Assembly: GCA_963817015.1 (NCBI GenBank)
Contig: CAWFMV010000016.1
Coordinates: 124,001-188,000, forward strand
DNA from: VAZQ01 sp963817015
GTDB lineage: Bacteria; Pseudomonadota; Alphaproteobacteria; Rhizobiales; Xanthobacteraceae
Length of the DNA stretch: 64,000 bases
Direction: 5' to 3'
Positions 54,110 through 62,770 of this stretch are shown here, one piece after another (the stretch's first letter is position 1; each line of letters begins with the position of its first letter). Made by a program: the position numbers and the translations under genes. A model generated the notes under the pieces. The model was not told where the DNA came from. It saw nothing but the letters and a program-made list of their open reading frames with translations, and did not search any database.

Positions 54110-54238
54110 ATGGCAACCGTGTCACGCATGTGAGCCTGGCTCCGCTGGGCGATGGCCCTCTCCATATTGGCTCTCGCAAGCTTCGGCACCGATCCGGCGC
54201 GTGCCGAGGAAGCGGCCGCGGCGGCGGCGGGCAAATGA
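54110..54238 (+). pseudogene. Tiny exported peptide gene with an in-frame stop
   Basis: ATG at 54110, with GGGAGAAG before it, reads seven codons and meets TGA at 54131. The same frame continues AWLRWAMALSILALASFG, then TDPARAEEAAAAAAGK and a stop at 54238. This looks like a signal peptide with a very short mature part. ATG at 54152 could still give a 28-residue product. It may be a broken small exported protein gene or a real micropeptide. Confidence 0.35.
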
Positions 54239-54323
54239 GAGGCGGCGGCCGAAGGCGATGAGCCACGGAGCGCTGGCGTTTGCGACTGAATGATCGATGA
54301 GACCGATATACTGGAGGTGCTCC

Positions 54324-54935
54324 ATGCCAACCAATCTCACTATGCCCATGCCTCATGTTCCGCTGCTCCAGGAGCTGACCAGACACTGGTGGCTATTGTT
54401 GTTGCGCGGGGTTGCGGCCATCGCCTTCGGCATCCTTGCCTTCATCTGGCCAGGCGTGACGCTGTTTACGCTGATGATTCTCTACGGAGCCTTCGCTCTG
54501 ATTGACGGAGTGCTTGCACTGGCTGCCTCGTTCACGAGCCGCGGTGACACGGTTCCGAGGTGGTGGCTCGTGCTCACCGGCATTCTCGGCATTGCCGCAG
54601 GCCTCATCGCCATGTTCTGGCCCGGCATTACAGCGCTCGTGCTGATCATGTTCATCGGCGCCTGGGCGATCGTCCGGGGCGTCATGGAGATCCTGGCCGC
54701 CATCCAGCTGCGCAAGCAGATCGAGGGCGAATGGCTTCTGGTGCTCGCCGGCGTGCTGTCCGTGCTGTTCGGCCTCGGCGTGCTGATCTTCCCGAGCACC
54801 GGCGCGCTCGCCTTGATCTGGCTGATTGCGATCTACGCGGTTGCGATCGGTGTCGTCATGATCATGCTCGCGCTGCGGCTGCGCGCCCATCGCAGCAGGA
54901 TGTCGACGACCACTTTGCACGGAGGCGCAAGCTGA
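54324..54935 (+). CDS. hdeD: HdeD-family membrane protein
   Basis: A 203-residue inner-membrane protein with six TM helices in two similar halves. GVAAIAFGILAFIWPGVTLF and LIAMFWPGITALVLIMFIGA are the HdeD (DUF308) repeat. The start at 54324 has GGAGG eight bases before it. HdeD is tied to acid and stress resistance in enterics; here the role is inferred only. It ends the FGE group. Confidence 0.92.
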   Translation: MPTNLTMPMPHVPLLQELTRHWWLLLLRGVAAIAFGILAFIWPGVTLFTLMILYGAFALIDGVLALAASFTSRGDTVPRWWLVLTGILGIAAGLIAMFWPGITALVLIMFIGAWAIVRGVMEILAAIQLRKQIEGEWLLVLAGVLSVLFGLGVLIFPSTGALALIWLIAIYAVAIGVVMIMLALRLRAHRSRMSTTTLHGGAS

Positions 54936-54991
54936 AGGTCTCTGGACGCTGGCGGCCGTCTTCGCCACGGCCGCCCAGGCCAGGAGTTCCG

Positions 54992-57040
54992 TCACCAGAT
55001 CCGAACGCGGGCCTCAGGTGCCAATCGGAGCTTGTCGACCGCCTTCACGCCGAACGCGTCATACCAAGCGTCTATATTTCTGACGACGCCATTGACCCGG
55101 AATTCCTCCGGAGCGTGCGGATCAGACACCAGTTGCTGACGGAGTGCGTCCTCAGTCGTTTTCTTGCGCCAGCTCTGGGCAAAGCCGAGAAAAAACCGCT
55201 GGTCGCCGGTGAGCCGGTCGATGACCGCCGCCGGCTTGCCCAAGAGCGAGCCATGATAGGCGTCAAGGGCAATCAGGGCCCCACCAAGGTCTGCGATGTT
55301 CTCGCCCATAGTCAGCTCACCGTTCACATGCGTTCCGGGAAAGGGCTCGAAGGCGTCGTATTGCCGACCGAGTTCCTCGGCTCGTGCGTTGAATTCCTCG
55401 GCGTCAACGGGCATCCACCAATCGGAGAGCACCCCGGCTGCATCGAACTTGCGCCCGTCATCGTCGAACGCATGCGTCAACTCGTGGCCAATGAGAGCGC
55501 CGATGCCGCCATAGTTCACCGCCGGGTCCGCTGCAGGATCGAAGTAAGGAGGCTGCAGCTGCGCCGCCGGCAAGACGATCTCGTTCAGGTTGGGGCTGTA
55601 ATAGGCATTCACCGTCTGCGGAGTCATCATCCATTCATTGCGGTCGACAGGCGAATTCAGCCGATTGACTTTTCGAAGCCACTCGAATCGGCCAGCTGCT
55701 TCCAGATCACCGACAAGGTCGTCGGCCCGAACCTCCAGGGTCGAATAATCGCGCCACGTGGCCGGATAGGCGACCTTGACGTTCAACCGCGCGAGCTTTT
55801 CCAGCGCTTTGATTTTCGTTTCCTGGCTCATCCAAGCGACCCGCTCGATGCGGCCCTTCAACGCCAGGCGGAGTTGCTCGACCAATTCCTCGACCTTTGC
55901 CTTGGCTTCGACCGGAAAATAGCGCGCCGCATAGATCCGCCCGATCGCCTCTCCCATGGAGCCGTTGACGGTGCTCACCGCCCGCTTCCAGCGCTCCGAG
56001 ATTTCGAGCACCCCGCCAAGAGTCTTGCCGCGAAAATCGAAACTCGCGGTTACGAAACGCTTTGAGAGATACGGTGCGGCCGAGTCCGTGAGGTGAAAGG
56101 CCTGCCAGGCTTTGAGCGTCTCCAGCGGCGTCTGAGCGAACAGATCCGCAATCTTTGCGACGGCAGTATTCTCCAGCACTACCACGCGCTCGAGGTTGCG
56201 CAGACTTGCACCCTCCAACAGCCTGCGCCATGGAAATGGAGCAGTCTGCTGGAGCTGCGCCACGCTCGTTGGATTATACGTCTTCTCGGAATCGCGCTGC
56301 TCGGCAACGGTCCAACTCGCCCCCGCGATTGCAGTTTCAAACGCCAAGATCGCGGCAGCCGACTGTTGCGGAGCTTCCCAGCCAATCAGCTCAAGGATTT
56401 GTGCAACGTAGGCGAGATAAGCCGCCTTCTTGTCTGCAAATTGTGGCGTCAGGTAGTAATCGCGATCAGGAAGGCCAAGGCCGCTCTGACCAATCGAGAC
56501 GGCGTATTTGTCCGGCGCTTTGGCGTCGACGTCGATCGAGATGTTGAAGATCGAGCTGAAGAACGTTACAGGCGACGTGCCCATCAGCCTGGCGAGATCA
56601 TCGCGCGACACTGCCGCGCGCAGCTCTTGAATGAGTGGTTTGATCGGTTGCGCGTCGAGCGTCTCCGCACGGGCCTCATTCATGAAAGCTGCATAAAAGG
56701 CACCGATTTTTGCAGCATCCGCGCGGGCGCCAGCTTCGACGCCACCCGCGCCACGTCCGAGGATATCGCGGATACGAAGCTCCACGACATCACTCAAAAT
56801 CCTGTCGACCCCATTGCTGTCACGATCAGGAGCGATGCGCGTGCGGTCATACCAGGCACCGTTGGCATATCGGAAGAAGTCGTCGCCGGGCTTGGTCGAC
56901 GAATCCATGCCGGTCAGATCGACTCCCCATGGTCCATAGTCGCCGACGACGGGCGGCACGGACTGCTCGGCGCGGCCGATTGTCTGCGGAGCGGCCATCA
57001 AGATCATGACCCCTGCAACCGCGCTCGATATTTTACCCAT
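54992..57040 (-). CDS. M13-family (neprilysin/PepO-like) metallopeptidase
   Basis: An exported zinc peptidase of 682 residues. ATG at 57040 follows AGAAGG and gives a signal peptide ending TIGRAEQS; an upstream in-frame start at 57148 lacks this. M13_N begins GMDSSTKPGDDFFRYANGAW. The zinc site is HELTH at 519-523, with the third ligand in GENIAD (about 580). NAYYSPNLNEIVLPAAQLQP and the C-terminal VRNIDAWYDAFGV are typical. It cleaves small peptides in the periplasm. It stands as a single gene. Confidence 0.95.
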   Translation of the reverse strand: MGKISSAVAGVMILMAAPQTIGRAEQSVPPVVGDYGPWGVDLTGMDSSTKPGDDFFRYANGAWYDRTRIAPDRDSNGVDRILSDVVELRIRDILGRGAGGVEAGARADAAKIGAFYAAFMNEARAETLDAQPIKPLIQELRAAVSRDDLARLMGTSPVTFFSSIFNISIDVDAKAPDKYAVSIGQSGLGLPDRDYYLTPQFADKKAAYLAYVAQILELIGWEAPQQSAAAILAFETAIAGASWTVAEQRDSEKTYNPTSVAQLQQTAPFPWRRLLEGASLRNLERVVVLENTAVAKIADLFAQTPLETLKAWQAFHLTDSAAPYLSKRFVTASFDFRGKTLGGVLEISERWKRAVSTVNGSMGEAIGRIYAARYFPVEAKAKVEELVEQLRLALKGRIERVAWMSQETKIKALEKLARLNVKVAYPATWRDYSTLEVRADDLVGDLEAAGRFEWLRKVNRLNSPVDRNEWMMTPQTVNAYYSPNLNEIVLPAAQLQPPYFDPAADPAVNYGGIGALIGHELTHAFDDDGRKFDAAGVLSDWWMPVDAEEFNARAEELGRQYDAFEPFPGTHVNGELTMGENIADLGGALIALDAYHGSLLGKPAAVIDRLTGDQRFFLGFAQSWRKKTTEDALRQQLVSDPHAPEEFRVNGVVRNIDAWYDAFGVKAVDKLRLAPEARVRIW

Positions 57041-57566
57041 GCCTACCTTCTTTCGTTCGTTTGTGCTTGCGTCGGCGCGCCGCGTTGGAACGAGAGCCGA
57101 GCATGCTGAAATCGTACCAGGACGGGAACCAAGTCTAAATGAATGCACCTATCCCGAAAGCAGAGGTCAATCTGCGAGAGCCCACGATGCGGTGGCGTGC
57201 GAACCGGTCCCCCGGTTGAATTTCCAAGATAATAGGGAAAAATGCAGGGAATTCGATTGAAATTGCCCCGAGCTGATCAATTTCTAAAGCCATTCGGCAC
57301 GTGATTTCAGAGGGTTGGGGGTAAATTTCCTAGACGTAGCTGGAGCCCGAGCTTTATGGCCGGGCGGTGCAGGCTACCAAGGCGTTCCGCAGTTGGCAGC
57401 TCAAAATTCAGCTAAGGGAAAACCAGGAAGAAATTGTCCCAACTTCAATGCCATTTCAAATTGTGTCTTCGAATGCAGGTAGGGCCCCGCGGCCGAAACT
57501 GGCCGCGGGTTTAGCTGCAGCTTTGCCGGTACATCCGTGGTCAAAGCGCGCCGATAGCAGTGTCAG
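57041..57566. other. Intergenic region with one terminator hairpin
   Basis: A 526-base gap between the M13 peptidase start and the cold-shock gene end. An open frame at 57367-57570 has no supporting features. Apart from the hairpin at 57486-57509, I see nothing in it. Confidence 0.45.
57486..57509 (-). terminator. GC-rich hairpin after the cold-shock gene
   Basis: CCCGCGGCC pairs perfectly with GGCCGCGGG around a six-base loop, 57 bases after the csp stop. No T-run follows on the csp strand, so termination would be weak or factor-aided; on the plus strand TTT follows. Confidence 0.5.
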
Positions 57567-57776
57567 CTAGACATTGCGCAGATTGTCGGCCGACGACTTT
57601 CCGGACTTTCGATCGGAAACGATATCGTACGTTACCTTTTGGCCTTCATTGAGGCTGTGCATTCCGGCGCGCTCGACTGCGCTAACATGCACAAAAACGT
57701 CCTTGCTGCCGTCGTCCGGTTGAATGAAACCAAAGCCCTTTTGGCCGTTGAACCACTTCACGGTTCCCTGAGACAT
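57567..57776 (-). CDS. Cold-shock protein (CspA family)
   Basis: A 69-residue RNA chaperone. The RNA-binding motifs KGFGFIQPDD (RNP1) and DVFVHVSAV (RNP2) are complete. The start at 57776 has AAGGAG seven bases before it. A strong hairpin lies in the leader (57805-57827). It is divergent from rpsU. Confidence 0.96.
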   Translation of the reverse strand: MSQGTVKWFNGQKGFGFIQPDDGSKDVFVHVSAVERAGMHSLNEGQKVTYDIVSDRKSGKSSADNLRNV

Positions 57777-57804
57777 GACTAACTCCTTCTGATGTGTGTA
57801 GAGT

Positions 57805-57827
57805 CGACCGCATGTGGCATGCGGTCG
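57805..57827 (-). promoter_or_regulatory. Perfect hairpin in the csp leader
   Basis: CGACCGCATG pairs with CATGCGGTCG around a three-base loop TGG, ten perfect pairs, about 29 bases before the csp ATG and just outside the SD. It could be a leader stability element or a thermosensor part, as in other csp messages, or an operator palindrome. Confidence 0.5.
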
Positions 57828-58079
57828 CTAAGTTCGAGATTTTGGAAGAAGGTCGTTAGTCAGGCGCGCCGCGGCGCTGCGAGGCCAAGTCGTCCGGCCG
57901 AAAGCTCGATAGCTTGACATAGGACACAGGCCTGCAGAGCGCAAGGTCTAGACCATCGAACAACGAAATATTGTGAACGGATAAAGAAACAATCGCCATG
58001 CCGAGAGATTGCCTGCTAGTGACCAATCATCGGCACTTCGGCGGCTGATGACCAGAACTCAATTCGGAAGGATACAGCA

Positions 58080-58358
58080 TTGCAGGTGCTCGTTCGCGAC
58101 AACAACATAGACCAGGCTCTCCGCGTCCTGAAAAAGAAAATGCAGCGTGAAGGTGTCTTTCGCGAGATGAAACGACGTCGTTTTTTTGAGAAGCCGTCTG
58201 AGCGGAGCACCCGTGAAAAGGCGGAGGCGGTGCGGCGCGCCCGCAAGCTAGCGCGCAAGCAAGCAATACGGGAGGGATTAATAGCCGCGCCGAAGAAGGC
58301 GGTTTCTCAGTCGGGCACCTCCTCGGCTGCACGTGGCCGTACGGTAGCGCGATTTTAG
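58080..58358 (+). CDS. rpsU: 30S ribosomal protein S21
   Basis: A 92-residue S21: MQVLVRDNNIDQALRVLKKK, then REGVFREMKRRRFFEKPSE, with a basic tail. TTG at 58080 is the start that keeps the family N-terminus; GGAAGGAT precedes it. The Ala/Lys-rich C-terminal extension is normal for this order. It lies 248 bases before the sigma factor gene. The two resemble the rpsU-dnaG-rpoD macromolecular-synthesis operon without dnaG. Confidence 0.95.
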   Translation: MQVLVRDNNIDQALRVLKKKMQREGVFREMKRRRFFEKPSERSTREKAEAVRRARKLARKQAIREGLIAAPKKAVSQSGTSSAARGRTVARF

Positions 58359-58606
58359 ACCATCAGACCTGCCAAGTAGACCTGACAAGCCTGCGCGCCC
58401 AGGGCAGTATACGCAACAATGCAGCCATATATGGGCAACACAACCTGAGTCCTTTTCTGTTGAAAAGGAAGGGTGAATTGCCCGACAATTGCCAGCCCTT
58501 GATCAACTGAACGACGGCTTCTTGTTTCGATAGTCCTTCGATGCATCAAAGAAGGACCTTATGCCGGGAATTGGGCGGCGCGAGCTCAGCGTTGGCCGTG
58601 GAGGTT

Positions 58607-60695
58607 ATGGCAGACAAGACCGAAGCAACGCCACAGCAGGAACAGCTGATGGGGAAGGGTGATCCCGAGACCCCGCTGGACAGTCCACGGCTGGACCTAT
58701 CGAACGAATTGGTGAAGGCGTTGATTCGCACGGCTCGGGAGCGGGGCTACGTCACTTTTGACCACATCAATTCACTGGCAAAAGAGTTCAATTCCGAGTG
58801 GATCGAAGACGTGCTCGTCGCTTTCAACGAAATGGGCGTTGAGGTGGTGGAAGCCGACGAGGAGTTCCTCGGAAGAAACTGTGGTCGGCGAGCAGCCGAA
58901 GGAGGAGAAAGGCGAGAGCGCCGAACTGGTCGATGTGGAGCATGCGGTCCCGTTCAAGCCCGGGGCTAAAGAAGTCGGCGGGCGCAGCGATGACCCGGTC
59001 CGCATTTACCTGCGTGACATGGGCCCGTTGGGACTGCTCTCGCGGGAAGGCGAGGTCGCTGTCGCCAAGCGCATTGAGGCTGGCCGTGAGGAGATGATCG
59101 CGGGCCTCTGCGAGAGCCCGCTGACTTTCCAGGCCATCATGATCTGGCGCGACGAGCTCAACGCGGGCAAGGTCTTCCTGCGCGACATCATCGATCTGGA
59201 AGCCACCTATGCGGGGCCCGGCGCGAAGACGATCTGGGCTCCCGCTGTTTCGGACGGCCGCCCAATCGTAGAGGCCCCGATGGCTCAAGCGCCCGGCGGC
59301 CAGCCGACGAAGGCAATAGCGTCCGCCACGCCGTCCGATGCCGCCCGGCAATGCCCTGACAGCCAGGAGGTGACAGCCGACGGGACGTCTGCCGCGAGTG
59401 ACCTCGACGAGGACGACATGGAGGGCTCGCTCTCGCTGGCCGCCATCGAGGCCGAGCTCAAGCCGGAGGTGCTCAAGACCTTCGACATCGTCGCGAACGA
59501 ATTCAAGCGGCTGCGTCGGCTGCAGGACCAAGACATTCAGCTCAGACTGAAGAGCACGTCGCTCTCGCCGGCGCAGGAACGCAATTACAAAGTGCTCAAA
59601 CAGCGAATCATATCCAACGTGAAATCGCTTCGGCTCAATCATGCGCGCACTGATTCGCTGGTCGAGCATCTTTACGACATCAACAAGCGCCTCGTCGGTT
59701 ACGAGGGCCGCCTGATGCGATTGGCAGAGGGCCACGGTGTCGCACGCGAGGATTTCCTCAGGCGATATCGGGGAGCCGAGCTTGACCCGCTCTGGCTCAA
59801 CCGAGTGTCCAAATTCTCGGCCAAAGGCTGGGCGGATCTTGTGGCGCGAGACAAGGTGAAGCTCAAGGAGTACTGCTCTCAGGTCCACGCGCTTGCTGGC
59901 GAGACTGGAATTGAGATCGAAGAGTTCCGTAGGATTTTACACAGGGTACAGAAGGGAGAGCGTGAGGCGCGGCAAGCCAAGAAGGAAATGGTTGAGGCTA
60001 ACCTCCGCCTCGTCATCTCGATTGCCAAGAGATACACAAACCGAGGTCTGCAGTTCCTCGACTTGATCCAAGAGGGCAACATCGGCCTCATAAAGGCAGT
60101 GGACAAGTTCGAGTACCGGCGCGGCTATAAGTTTGCAACTTACGCGACTTGGTGGATTCGTCAGGCCATCAGTCGCTCGCTCGCCGATCAGTCTCGCACC
60201 ATCCGCGTGCCCGTGCACATGACCGAGGCTATAAACAAAATCGTGCGCGCCAGTCGGCAAATTCTCGGCGAGAAGGGGCGCGAAGCAACTCCCCAGGAGA
60301 TTGCCGATAAGCTTCACGTTTCGCCCGAGCGGGTGCGCGAGGCGCTGCGGATTGCCAGGGAGCCACTCTCGCTTGAGACGCCGGTCGGCGACGAGGACGG
60401 CTCGCATCTCGGCGATCTCATCGAGGACAAGAACGCGCTCCTGCCGATTGACGCCGCGGTACAGTCAAGCCTTCGCGACACGGTAACGCGCGCATTCGCC
60501 TCGCTCTCTGCGCGTGAGGAGCGGGTGCTGCGCATGCGCTTTGGGATCGGTATGAACAGCGACCACACGCTGGAAGAAGTCGGCGTGCAGTTTTCGGTGA
60601 CGCGGGAGCGCATCCGGCAGATCGAGGCAAAGGCGCTGCGGAAGCTGAAGCACCCGAGCCACTCGAGGAATCTCAGAAGCTTTCTTGATAATTGA
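58607..60695 (+). CDS. rpoD: RpoD-type (sigma-70) factor, probable paralogue, one frame break
   Basis: Primary-type sigma factor of about 696 residues. Region 1.1 starts LDLSNELVKALIRTARERGY. Region 1.2 is DDPVRIYLRDMG. Region 2 has NLRLVISIAKRYTNRGLQFL and YATWWIRQAISRSLADQ. Region 3 is VPVHMTEAINKIVR, and region 4 has VLRMRFGIGMNSDHTLEEVG and VTRERIRQIEAKALRKL. An extra T at 58865-58866 breaks the frame in the acidic linker; without it ADEESSEETVVGEQPK joins. The acidic non-conserved part is shorter than in the housekeeping factor, and dnaG is absent. I suspect a second, possibly stress-linked copy. ATG at 58607 follows GGAGG closely; ATG at 58541 is an alternative. Confidence 0.88.
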
Positions 60696-60813
60696 CGATG
60701 CTGGAGCCGCGCCCAAGCCCAAACGAGATCATGGTCCAGCTCTGTCGATAAGTCCTTGCGGAAATCGCAGTATTTTTCGAGACTGCCGCACGTCCCTAAG
60801 AGACCGCACTGCC

Positions 60814-60887
60814 TGGCTGGGGGACTAGGATTTGAACCTAGATTCTCGGAGTCAGAGTTCGATGTTCTGCCGTTGAACTATCCCCCA
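60814..60887 (-). tRNA. tRNA-Gln (CTG)
   Basis: A 74-base cloverleaf, with CCA encoded at 60814-60816. The acceptor TGGGGGA pairs with TCCCCCA. The anticodon loop is CTCTGAC (anticodon CTG) and the T-arm CTAGG/CCTAG has loop TTCAAAT. The anticodon stem TCGAA/TCCGA holds one A-C mismatch where most relatives have G-C. It stands alone after the sigma factor gene. Confidence 0.9.
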
Positions 60888-61088
60888 CCACGGGGCCGCT
60901 CTTGCTACTCCATCTGGGGCGGGTTTTGCAAATCGCAAGAAGGCATTGAGGGCGCAGAGATTTTTCCTGGGCGCTCCGCCCAGGCCGAAAACTTTTCCAC
61001 CGACTCGAGCGTCCGGTCGGGGCAGAGTAGAGGTAATTTAATACAGCTTCAGATATAAAGGTAGTTGGGGCCAGGATTTCTGCGGTCG

Positions 61089-61514
61089 ATGCGCGTGGCC
61101 ATCACCATTGCTGCTGTCTTGATCGCTCTCTCGGCGAGCGGTTGCGCGTCGCTGTGGGACTATTCCCCGCGGACGCAGGCGGAGGACGATGCCGATTATC
61201 AGCGCACGCACTCGAGCTACAAGCAGCTCGCCTCGACGCATGTGAAGCAGCTCAAATATCCCGGCGGTCTGGCAGCGCCAACGATCTCGCCGCTCCGCAA
61301 GTCGCACACGGTCGCGTTCGCGGACTGGATGGCGTGTGTGCGGGGCGAGGAAGCAGGGCTCCGGCGGACCTTTGCGGTGTTCTACCGCGACCGGAAGATC
61401 GCGGATTTTCGCCATTCCGTTGTGATCGACCGCTGCGAGGCGGAACGCTACGAGCGGCTCGAGCCGGAGACTGGCGGTCCCGATCCCGCCCAACAGGCCA
61501 GCGTCAAGCCGTAA
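61089..61514 (+). CDS. Small predicted lipoprotein
   Basis: A 141-residue protein with a lipoprotein signal: MRVAITIAAVLIALSASGC, lipidated Cys at about residue 19. The mature part is hydrophilic (SSYKQLASTHVKQLKY, then FADWMACVRGEEAGLRRTFA) with two further Cys. I recognise no family. It is convergent with the MFS gene. Probably anchored to a membrane on the periplasmic side. Confidence 0.7.
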   Translation: MRVAITIAAVLIALSASGCASLWDYSPRTQAEDDADYQRTHSSYKQLASTHVKQLKYPGGLAAPTISPLRKSHTVAFADWMACVRGEEAGLRRTFAVFYRDRKIADFRHSVVIDRCEAERYERLEPETGGPDPAQQASVKP

Positions 61515-61520
61515 GCAAGC

Positions 61521-62757
61521 TTAGTCCGCGCGCTTGCGAGTCGTGCTGAACGCGACAGTGAAAATCGAGAGCAGCGCGCACAGCTGCCATGAAGAAGAAG
61601 ATCTCGCGCAGATAGCCGTGGTCGAGCAGCTGGCCGAAGATGATCGGCGACACGATGCCGGCGATGTTGAAGCCGGTCGAGACGAAGCCGAACACCCGGC
61701 CATAGGCGCCGCGGCGGCGTCACCGCGCGCACGATCATGTCGCGCGACGGCATGGTGAGGCCGGAGAAGAAGCCGGCCGCCGACATCAGCAGCACCAGCG
61801 CCAGCGCGTTGAAGTCGATCGAGGCCGACGAGCACGCACACGATCGCGGTCACCATCAGCCCGCCGACGGCGACCAGGCCGTGGCGCGAGGTGCAGCCGG
61901 TGAGCACGCCGCCGACCAGCACGCCGACCGCGCTCATGATGAGGAGCGCCGGTCAGCGCCGAGTATTGGCGACCGCGGCCGGCGTGCCGTAGAGCGCGCC
62001 GAGCGCGACCACCAGATAGTTGTTGAGCCCGCCGCCGCAGAACGAGAGCAGGATGAAGAACACGAGGTTGAGCAGGATCGGCGGCGACGATCAGCAGCCG
62101 CCAGCCGTCGCGCGGCGGCGTCGGCGTGTCTCGCTGCTTGCGCGTCTTGGCGGCGGACTCGGCGCTCCGGCTCGCGCTGCAGCAGGAGCACGACCGCGGC
62201 CACCACGCCGAGCACGGCCGCGCCCGAGAAACGCGCCGCGCCAGCCCACGAGGCTCTGCAGGAACAGAGCAGCGTCGGCGGCGCCACCGCGTTGCCGAGC
62301 ATGCCGGAGAAGGTGTGGAAGGAGAACACGCGTCCGGCGCGCTCGGGCGGCACGTGCTGCGACAGCAGCGCGTAGTCGGCCGGGTGATAGACCGTGTTGG
62401 CAAGGCCCGCGACGCGCGAACATCGCGACGAACACCCAGAACGAGTTGACCAGCCCCGCGATCGCGATGGCGCCGGCGCCCAGCAGCAGGCCCGCGATGA
62501 TGACGCATGCGCGCGCTCACGCGGTCGACCAGGAAGCCGGTCGGGGTCTGCAGCGCGGTCGAGACCACATTGAAGGCGGTGAGCGCGAGGCCAAGCTCGG
62601 TATAGGTGACGCCATAGTCCTCGCGCACGAACAGGAACAGCGGCGCGAGCAGCATGATGTAGTAGTGGCTGACGAAATGCGCGAAGCAGACGCCGCCGAC
62701 GAGCCGGCGCTCGCTGGCGCGCGTCGGCGGAAGCGGAAGCTCGACGGCCTGGGTCAT
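61521..62757 (-). pseudogene. MFS transporter, frame broken many times
   Basis: Major facilitator protein of about 410 residues. The first intact stretch starts MTQAVELPLPPTRASERRLV, then FVSHYYIMLLAPLFLFVRED and LTAFNVVSTALQTPTGFLVD. Later pieces in other frames are YALLSQHVPPERAGRVFSFH and a C-terminal FVSTGFNIAGIVSPIIFGQL. I count at least six frame changes (near 62510, 62410, 62240, 62160, 62085 and 61720). All helices can still be found, so indels in the assembly are likely. It follows the CoxL-like gene by 13 bases. Confidence 0.8.
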
Positions 62758-62770
62758 GCTCGCCAGTGTC

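Noticed and set aside
57914..57919. TTGACA as a -35 element between csp and rpsU
   Set aside because: No acceptable -10 hexamer at 16-18 bases, so I do not call a sigma-70 promoter from it.
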